Origin: Sordaria brevicollis
Lineage: Eukaryota; Ascomycota; Sordariomycetes; Sordariales; Sordariaceae
NCBI GenBank assembly: GCA_033439795.1
Contig: JAUTDP010000006.1
Location: forward strand, 62,001-126,000
Reading direction: 5' to 3'
DNA: 64,000 bases
Below are positions 56,859 through 64,000 of this stretch, one piece after another. The notes below the pieces were generated by a model, which had not been told where the DNA came from, searched no databases, and was given only the letters and a program-made list of their open reading frames with translations. The position numbers and the translations under genes are program-made. Every line of letters begins with the position of its first letter. Position 1 is the first letter of the stretch.

Positions 56859-57852
56859 ATTTGCGGGAGGTGTTGGCATCTGACGAGAAAGACGCGCGAG
56901 GGTTGAGGAGCGAGGACGAGGACGAGGACGAGGGGCTGCTGTGGCATGGCATGGAAGGGTGAAAAAGAAGGAGCAACGAGGGATATATATGGCTGTCCTT
57001 CGAAAGGACGGGCCCCTGGTTTCGCCCGCTTACCACTTGCCATTCGGATGAATGGCCATCCAAGGGTTCGGCGGGCCCAAGCCAAGTTCAATGCTTCGCG
57101 GAATATAAAGGGGAAGGTGGAGCAAAAGGAAGAATATGAGATGGACGGCAACGCCTATACGAAAGAAACGACGGTCGGACAACACAAAATGGAGAAGGAA
57201 GCACTTCAAGGGCGAATGAGAAAAGGATATAATGGGCAACGCCGGTTATGCACATCATGTTCACGACAAGGGGCGTTGGACCGAAACTTTGGAATACCCA
57301 AGTTGTAATAACGAAGAGAAGTAATAATTCTTGTTTCTTTTCACATATGGTTATGGGGGCAGTAATCAGGCTTTACTATATACTGGTAGATGGTGGGAGG
57401 TTCGATTGGTCTCTGGAAACATGATGTTAATTAACATCAACTACGTATATTGGGAGAGGTATCAAATTTGGAATGCGAAGTCTATGTAACAGAACCCTTG
57501 CGGATAGTTAGAGGAAGATCACGACAAGTTTCTAGCGAGCGAGAATTGAATGGCTTCAGCTGCGAAAGGAGAAGAAAAGGCAAAACCCGCCAAAATGTGT
57601 TGTCAGTTCCAAAAAAAAAAATCATTCCCAAGGGCATATGCCTATTTAAAGGATATCATCCATCCAGTACACCAGCCCCCAGACTCCTTTACACGGGAAA
57701 GTCCCATCTTTCGGTTTCTTTCTTCCGTCTTTCCTCCTCTCTTCTTTCCCCATCCCATCATCACTTTTCCTTTCCGGCAGTGATCCTCTTCTCAAAACAT
57801 CCAATCATCCGCCTTGCTTCGCCTCTTTCTCTACCCCAAACACAGAGCTGAC
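56859..57852. other. Region between convergent GOT1 and profilin genes
   Basis: About 1 kb holding the 3' regions of two convergent genes. A C/T-rich stretch lies at about 57710-57790. ORFs have no recognisable domain. Confidence 0.45.
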
Positions 57853-58961
57853 TTAGTAGCCAGCCTTGACGAGGTAATCGGCGAGCGCCTCGACGGTTTG
57901 TGTCGCGTTACCGGCCTGGATGTTCTCGCCGTACTGGCCAATGATGATGGCCTGGTTCGTCTTGACGATGACGACACCGGTCTTGCCCTGTTTGAGGAAA
58001 GAAGATCCGTTAGCAAGCATGAACAGGCGCGACTTCATTAAGACGTGGGGAGCTTTTAAGTAGCTCTAGGCCACTATAGCAGTCGCGAGGATGTGCATAG
58101 TAGGGATGTCATGAAAACGCACCTTGCGACCGTAGATGTGACGGCCCTCGACGTTGAAGGCAACGTAGCGCTCACCGGCAACGTGGAAACCCTCGGCGAA
58201 AGACTTGTCAACGTTGGGGCCCTTGCCGCCCTCGGCGAGGATAGTGGAGATGTTCTTCATCTCGTCGTTGGTCACCTACAGGTACGTTCACATGCCGTGT
58301 TAGCTTTGTTCCTGGACCATTGATGCCCGTTTACATCATCAGGAAAGCGCCGTCCAAGCTTCCCATTGTCCCGTTCTTGTTTGCTGCTTTTCCCAGCGCG
58401 AAGACCACGGCAGTAGCCTTGGGGATATCACAGATATTCGACCAACTGCGCGTACCGTTGGGAAGAGAGCGACACAGGTTTGAGGGGGAAAGGGGCGCGG
58501 ACAGGGAAGCGGGGGAGTTGGTAAGAGTAAGACGTACCGTGAAGCCGGAAGAAGCAGCCCAGACGCTGTCGCCAGCGGCGCTGATGATAGCGCCCTGGGT
58601 GATGTGGCCGGTGCCAACCAGGCTAAATGTAAGAGGTTATGTCTTAGCTCATCATGTCCCGATTCCATGCATCTGTGATAGTTCTGCGGATTCTCGACGT
58701 CGGACAGCCATTGCCTAAGCGCAAGCAATGAAGCGAGCGCATGTGGCAGTCGGTAGCGGCGCAACTCTTCGTTTATTAATGGCGGGCGGTTTGTAATAAT
58801 GAATCGTACCTCGAGTCAATATAGGCTGTTCACGACATGGAAGAGGTTAGCTTGGATTCTCCCAACTTCGGTCAAGGTGGGGTTGGGTGTGAAACAGCTC
58901 CCAACGATATGAGGTGGGAGAAGGGGGCAAAGCGGGAACAGCACTGACCTTGCCAGGACAT
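57853..58961 (-). CDS. Profilin
   Basis: Actin-monomer and poly-proline binding protein that feeds filament growth at hyphal tips. Five exons, 58961-58949, 58825-58810, 58622-58538, 58275-58123 and 57987-57853, join in phase to 133 residues, the normal profilin length. The N-terminus MSWQAYIDSSLVGTGHITQG carries the conserved Trp and Tyr of the poly-proline site. The middle has NDEMKNISTIL, then VAFNVEGRHIYGRKGKTGVV. The C-terminus ends ALADYLVKAGY. The second exon is only 16 nt, so the gene model depends on exact splice sites. All five junctions have GT-AG ends and fit the family alignment. Confidence 0.96.
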
Positions 58962-61900
58962 CTTGTCGGGATATGTGGTGATGTAGTTAGGTGTTGGTGG
59001 TTAGGAGGAGTGTTTCGGCGGACGACGGCGACGAGGAAGAAGCTGGCTTTCAGGCAAGGTTAAAAAAAGGGAAACCCAAACAAACGCGGTCCGGTTGGCA
59101 AAGGGGGGGAAGGGGGGTTCTTGTTAGGCGGCGGCGGAAGATAGCGGAGCGGCGACTGGATATGGATTGGATGCGAAAAGGGGAAGCGGTGACATGACAG
59201 TGGAGGGGGACGGAGCGACTCACTGGTCCTTGGGATCGATTTTAGTGGGCTTAAACCGACGAGCCAGCGAAGGCCAGCTGGTAAACGGGGCCGGGTGACG
59301 GTGCCTGAAGTGGTTGTGGATTCCCGTCGTTGATGGGAAGCTCTGCGGTGATGTTGAGAGGAACCCCCTCACCTCACCAGTCACCACTAGAGGTACACAA
59401 GCCGGGCAGGCCCCTCCTCGTCACTTTAGTGAGGTGCCCCGCAGAAGGTGAGCGATGACCTCTTGAGACGGAGTCGCGGAGGGGCTCGGCAGGTGAGGGT
59501 AAGTATATGTCTAACGGATTCACATTAGTATTAACATGTGCAACTGCTAGCAGACAACCTCTTCGTCAACCATCCGACTCCCAGCGGCATTTCCAAGCTG
59601 GATCGACGGGAGCAACCGAAGTGGTCAGTAGTGGACCCCTCTTCAACAGGTGGCAGCTTCTCTTTCTTCAGCAGACTGGACTTGGGATTCTTCACCGTTC
59701 TTTTGCAAAGCCATGGGATTCCACGACCCATCTACACACCTCACAGTATTCCGCCTCATTGACCGCCGCGGTGGACTCAGGCTGAAGACGGGCTGTCTGC
59801 TCTCCAAGCTTACACAAACATGGAATTATGACATCCTCCCTGATGTTGTACACCACTCAGTACCACAACACCACCATGTCCGAGTTGATTGCTCCCAATG
59901 TCAACAGCCCCTCATCTAATTCTACCAATCTCACGCACCTCCCTTTACAAGGCAGCAACAAAGCAAACCACCCGACGCCCGTTGTCTGCAAGGCGTACGC
60001 AGCCGTAAAGAGATGATGGGCAGTGATGGGGGTTGGACCGCACTTGAAGTTATAAAGAGAGGTTGCATATGACGCCAGAAGGGTCAAGCATTGATCCATC
60101 CAGCTGTCGTCCCATCAACAAGCGGAGCTCTTTGGGATGGGATGCAGCCCAGACGCATGCTCTAGCGTTCGGCTTGCCTCGTGGGAGTCTGTTAGTGCAT
60201 GGCGAATCAACATCAACTTGAAGGCTCCATTCAACGGGCAGCTCTCTCGACGACGTCCATTTGTCTCATCAAGAACCAACTTGACAATTTCTACAAAGAC
60301 AATGACGGACCCAAGGTGCCAACAACCGACACAAACTGCTAATTTTGGGAGCTGGTCGATAAGACGGCATTTCCTCACGCAACAATTACCAACGCCAATC
60401 TCGAATCTAACCAAGTCGGCTTGTGGTGAACCGGCGGTGTTGCCATCTGACTTGGGGTGCCCAATTACCGCACAAACACTTTGTACTGGGCGCCAAGTCT
60501 ATCAACGGTCAAAGAGATGGCCAGTCCCGGTCACCTTGTGAGAAATGTTCTATTACGGAACCATCCTCAACCTGGTAGCAGGATATTGAACATGGCAGCC
60601 ATGGCCCAAACCGAAGGGTTGCCTGTCCAAGCCGGCAGCCCTTTATATCGTACGAATCTTGACTCAATGGCGCCTGATGCCCGGGGTTCAAGTCACGTCG
60701 TTGCCGACTGAAGTTGCGCATCTCTGAGACGTAGCGCCGACATTTTCGGATCCGTAACCGACCCCTTTTGTCATTATGAAACCAAAGTCTTGGCACGCCC
60801 CGATACTTTGTTGTCTGGTTCCTGGAGAAACACCAGGCACACAGCATCGTCAGGGTCACACAGATATGCGATATACCACCGATCTTCTCGGCACAATGAT
60901 GCCCCTGCTAAGTTTGCAAGTTTGCTGGGACGGACGGGATCTCATCGTCATCTCCACATCTGCACGATATACAAGTCACGCATTTAATACGGTTCATAGC
61001 CTCGACACTCACGGAAGCCAACTCAATTCCACGTCATGGTATTGTTATTGTGTTGATACCATGGTCCCGTTGACGTCGAACGAGTCCTCCCTCTTTGTCC
61101 GCTGACTCCAGTCACAGAATAGGCTAATAATGGAACTACCCCGTACAAATCCTTTGTAATATCGACTTCGATATGATCCGGCATGATCAGGTCGAGCCAA
61201 CTCCTGGACAAGTTTCGGCGTGCCCCAGTTCCTGTTTGGGATGGCCTCTCTGCTTTGGGAAACCAGAAACCACAATTTTGGCCCTTCTCTCACTGTTCCC
61301 GAGTCAAATCATCGTCGGGGTATCGGAACCATCAACATGAGACACGCCCAAGGCCAGGAACCAGCCGAAGAAAGCCATACTAGACTAGGATCTCTTCGGA
61401 AGCGGACCTGTGGTACCCCTTGCAGACCCCTCGTCATCCGGCTACCATACTGTTGCAAATTGTCAATGTTGAACAAGGAAACCTCAACCTCTCTCTCTCT
61501 CCACATGCTCATCAGTTTTCTTACCTCCATCTTCCAACCCCGGATTTCTTCGAGAACTCTTCATGGTTTCAACAATGTCGGGTCTTTACCCCTGGTGGTG
61601 ATCCAGCTTCACCCGGGGAAAACCTCAAAGCGCTACGGCGATCTTGGTCGGACAATGGCCGTCCAGAACCACGGAATGCCTGTTCACTGTCAAAGCCTAC
61701 CAACAACCTGTTCGTACCATCTTCGACAGGGCTGTTGGTGTGGTGTTTGGCTTGCCAACAGAATAGCCATACAAGGCTATAGTGTAGGTCCATTGTCTCC
61801 CTTCGATCCTCCTCATCCTAACCGACACGGCTTTGTTGAGCGCGCCTCTCCATGTCTTTGTTACCTACCTATCCTTGAAGTTATTGTGGCCGAGATGGCT

Positions 61901-62137
61901 CCTCTCTTAATATCTTCTCCCTTTGGGCCTTTGGGTCGACAGCCTCCTTCAATTTGCCCAAATGCCAAAGAGGTAGTTCCTCCTGCTCAATTCGCTCCGC
62001 TATTTCCCCTTCGGTGATTGCTACAGTCCCAAGACGACATTTCGAAACAAACCACTTCAGGGTCCTTCCCGGCCTATTCAGGTACCATCGGTGGATATCC
62101 GTGGTTGAGCCAGGGCACCTGGAATTATTAGCGGCGG
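58962..62137. other. Three-kilobase region without a supportable gene
   Basis: Upstream of profilin and upstream of the incomplete right-end gene. ORFs reach 265 codons (61220-62017, plus) but lack recognisable motifs and consistent composition. The region before 62138 may hold unspliced leader or first exons of the right-end gene: a TTAG acceptor-like string lies just before its frame opens. Confidence 0.4.
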
Positions 62138-64000
62138 ATGCAAGGCCTGGAGCCCACTGGCAAAGGCACGACAACGGGCGCCACGATGAAAGAGGCTAAG
62201 CGGCCCAGACCAATCGACCTCCTCCAGGATCCCGGCAGCATTGGCCGACATCGTGGGCTCCATCCAGGAGTCAACAACGAGGGTATTGTGCACGGCCGTG
62301 ACCCAGTGGTCTCCCTCATCCCAGGACAAGGCCTTGTGTCAGGTTCTGCCCTACGCGACGCAACTGGACGTGGCCGTCCTACTCAAAACCGCAATGTCTG
62401 CCACTTCTCCTTTCCTGACAGATGGAAGCCCTATCTCGTCCGCCGTCTGTCTCGTCCACTTCCTCGCCAGGTTCTCACTCCCGACCTTGTCGCCGCCGCC
62501 ATAGCCGTCATGCCGCATCGACCAAGTACTTCTGCTGGGCCTGGGTCCCTCAGGTCAGCAAGTTCGAGGTCACTTCCTGAGAAACGCCAGTCGAAGGACG
62601 ATATGTTGCTTCCTAGGGATGGACGGTTGGGTTACGGAAGACCAAATCAAGGCACACATCCATACATGATGGGGTTCAGAAATGGAAACCTACCAACGCC
62701 AGAGGCGAGTCCTGATCAAGCAGCAACAGCGAGTATGACTTCGTTCTTGGCTCCTGCCACTATGACTATGACGGGCCATGAGTCCTTCATGACCTCAATG
62801 GAGGTTCCGATCGGAATGGCTCTGGGAAGCCCTTCACACATCTCGGAAATTCAACCCAGCTCATGGCAACCACCACAAAGCGTCACACCACCTCGAAGAA
62901 CTCCTTCACCACCACCGCCGCCACCAGCAGCGGCACCGCAAATGGTACCTCAGACAGCACCTCCAGCACCACCCCCTCTTCAGAGACGAAAGACGACAAG
63001 GCAAAAGATATTCGGGGCGCTGTTTGGGAGGGGAAAGCAGTCAGATACAGCAAAGGCCGCCGACCTTATCTCTGCGAACAGTTCTGCGGTTTCGCTGTCG
63101 ACAACAGCTAGTGGCCGGGAAGCTGCTGGCAGTGCCGTCCCTTCAAGGAGCAACACGGTCAGTGGGAGGAAAGGGCCAAAACATAAACCAATACTCGTCA
63201 GGTCAAACACCGATCTCCCAACGATCAATGGGCCCGTCGAGCCACGGGAATGGGAGCAGCCGCCGCCACCACCGCCGATGCCGATGGCACTAGCAAGTTC
63301 ATGGAACGATCAGTCACGGAGTGTAACGCCCAGCTCGTTGGCTAGTGCTCCCTCGCTTCTCGATGTCGAGATTCCCAGCATCAAGATGGAACGATATAGT
63401 GTCATGTTTAGTGGAGTCCTTAACCCGGAGCAGCAAAGGCAACAACGAAGAAACAGCAAAATGACACTCCTAGAGAGGCGTCAGGCCACGCTCGAGAAGC
63501 TGAAGTCGATCAATGACCGCGTCACGGCTCAGTGCGAAGAGGAGGCAAAACAACTTCGTAGAGCAAGCTCGCCCCAGCCGACACAATCACCGGGCTTTTC
63601 AATGTTCCCACCTACACCTGGCCGTCAACAGCTTGAAGTCCCCCCAACACCTCGATCGCGTTCAAATTCATCGCCAGCCGTCATGCCCTCACCAATTGCG
63701 GATAGGTTTTCTGATTACATGCAGCCGTTGGAAGCACCTCCTGTTCGTAAAGAGAAAAAGCGAGTCACCATTATATCGCCGCGGACGGAGGAGCAGAACC
63801 GCGTCAACATGCAGATGTTGTTGGAAGAGCAGCAACGGCAACAGCGTCAAACCTCCGATGAGAATCGACCGCAGCAGGAATACCAACCAGAGTATCTTCC
63901 TGGCGATGAAGACATCTCTGTCGTCTCTAGAAGGCCAGAGGCTCGGGAGGAACAGCAACAGCATCAGCCCGAACCGGAACAGGCTTTCCCCCCGCGGAAA
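62138..64000 (+). CDS. Pro/Gln/Ser-rich hypothetical protein, 3' end outside window
   Basis: An uninterrupted frame of 621 codons runs off the right edge. The stop TAG at 62129-62131 precedes it. ATGs at 62138 and 62186 are both possible starts, and an upstream exon is not excluded. The N-terminal 150 residues include a more ordered part (FSFPDRWKPYLVRRLSRPLP, then LTPDLVAAAIAVMPHR). The middle has proline runs. A conserved-looking island is SIKMERYSVMFSGVLNPEQQ, followed by a charged helix (LLERRQATLEKLKSINDR). The last part shows Gln-rich runs. No enzyme domain, signal peptide or membrane span is visible. I do not recognise the family. The mix of disorder and short islands suggests a scaffold or regulator, which is inference. 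Confidence 0.75.
   Translation, partial: MQGLEPTGKGTTTGATMKEAKRPRPIDLLQDPGSIGRHRGLHPGVNNEGIVHGRDPVVSLIPGQGLVSGSALRDATGRGRPTQNRNVCHFSFPDRWKPYLVRRLSRPLPRQVLTPDLVAAAIAVMPHRPSTSAGPGSLRSASSRSLPEKRQSKDDMLLPRDGRLGYGRPNQGTHPYMMGFRNGNLPTPEASPDQAATASMTSFLAPATMTMTGHESFMTSMEVPIGMALGSPSHISEIQPSSWQPPQSVTPPRRTPSPPPPPPAAAPQMVPQTAPPAPPPLQRRKTTRQKIFGALFGRGKQSDTAKAADLISANSSAVSLSTTASGREAAGSAVPSRSNTVSGRKGPKHKPILVRSNTDLPTINGPVEPREWEQPPPPPPMPMALASSWNDQSRSVTPSSLASAPSLLDVEIPSIKMERYSVMFSGVLNPEQQRQQRRNSKMTLLERRQATLEKLKSINDRVTAQCEEEAKQLRRASSPQPTQSPGFSMFPPTPGRQQLEVPPTPRSRSNSSPAVMPSPIADRFSDYMQPLEAPPVRKEKKRVTIISPRTEEQNRVNMQMLLEEQQRQQRQTSDENRPQQEYQPEYLPGDEDISVVSRRPEAREEQQQHQPEPEQAFPPRK

Noticed and set aside
60664..60720. 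tRNA-like string GGGGTTCAAGTC on the plus strand
   Set aside because: T-stem bases do not pair and no D arm is present.
61220..62017. 265-codon frame on the plus strand as a gene or first exon of the right-end gene
   Set aside because: No motif seen, and the phases of its possible donor do not match the acceptors before 62138.

Overview
The window is nuclear DNA of a filamentous ascomycete, most likely Neurospora or a close relative in the Sordariales. Genes have short GT-AG introns of about 50-90 nt. The proteins are typical fungal ones (Dad4, Got1, Psy2, Alg5, Arp5, Ies6, profilin, a full-length ABCC pump). The AT-rich block at 25.4-31.4 kb is a retroelement that has been converted almost wholly by C-to-T/G-to-A transitions, the signature of Neurospora repeat-induced point mutation (RIP). 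The species assignment is inferred, not proven.

Layout. 0-4.1 kb: 5' part of an ABCC transporter gene (minus, runs off the left edge). 5.6-6.1 kb: small secreted Cys protein. 8.2-8.9 kb: orphan 244-aa protein. 9.3-10.5 kb: multi-pass UPF0658-like Golgi membrane protein. 12.0-13.4 kb: ALG5 dolichyl-phosphate glucosyltransferase. 16.1 kb: a small inverted-repeat element. 16.8-18.2 kb: Ser-rich hypothetical protein. 18.2-25.4 kb: 7 kb with no gene I can support. 25.43-31.43 kb: a complete, RIP-mutated Ty1/copia LTR retrotransposon with 169-bp LTRs and a perfect 5-bp target duplication. 32.6-35.6 kb: PSY2/SMEK, regulatory subunit 3 of protein phosphatase 4. 37.0-39.2 kb: tandem PAS protein. 43.1-45.3 kb: hypothetical, possibly RRM-like protein. 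45.9-48.4 kb: AFG2/Drg1-type AAA ATPase. 48.8-49.3 kb: second small secreted protein. 50.1-54.8 kb: ARP5, DAD4 and IES6. 56.0-56.9 kb: GOT1. 57.9-59.0 kb: profilin. 62.1 kb to the right edge: a long Pro/Gln-rich protein, incomplete.

Functional links. ARP5 and IES6, which encode the two partners of the Arp5-Ies6 module of the INO80 chromatin remodeller, lie within 5 kb of each other and face away from each other, with only the 72-codon kinetochore gene DAD4 between them. GOT1, the UPF0658 protein and ALG5 belong to the secretory pathway. Profilin, Psy2 and Afg2 are general cell-biology genes. No metabolite cluster, CRISPR, rRNA or functional tRNA was seen.

The most unusual signals are the reciprocal pattern of RIP mutations in the two LTRs, a tRNA-like antisense relic inside the retroelement, the folded inverted repeat at 16.13-16.22 kb, the ARP5/IES6 clustering, a GC-AG intron in PSY2, a start codon split from the rest of DAD4, and a reading-frame mismatch in the 43-45 kb gene.
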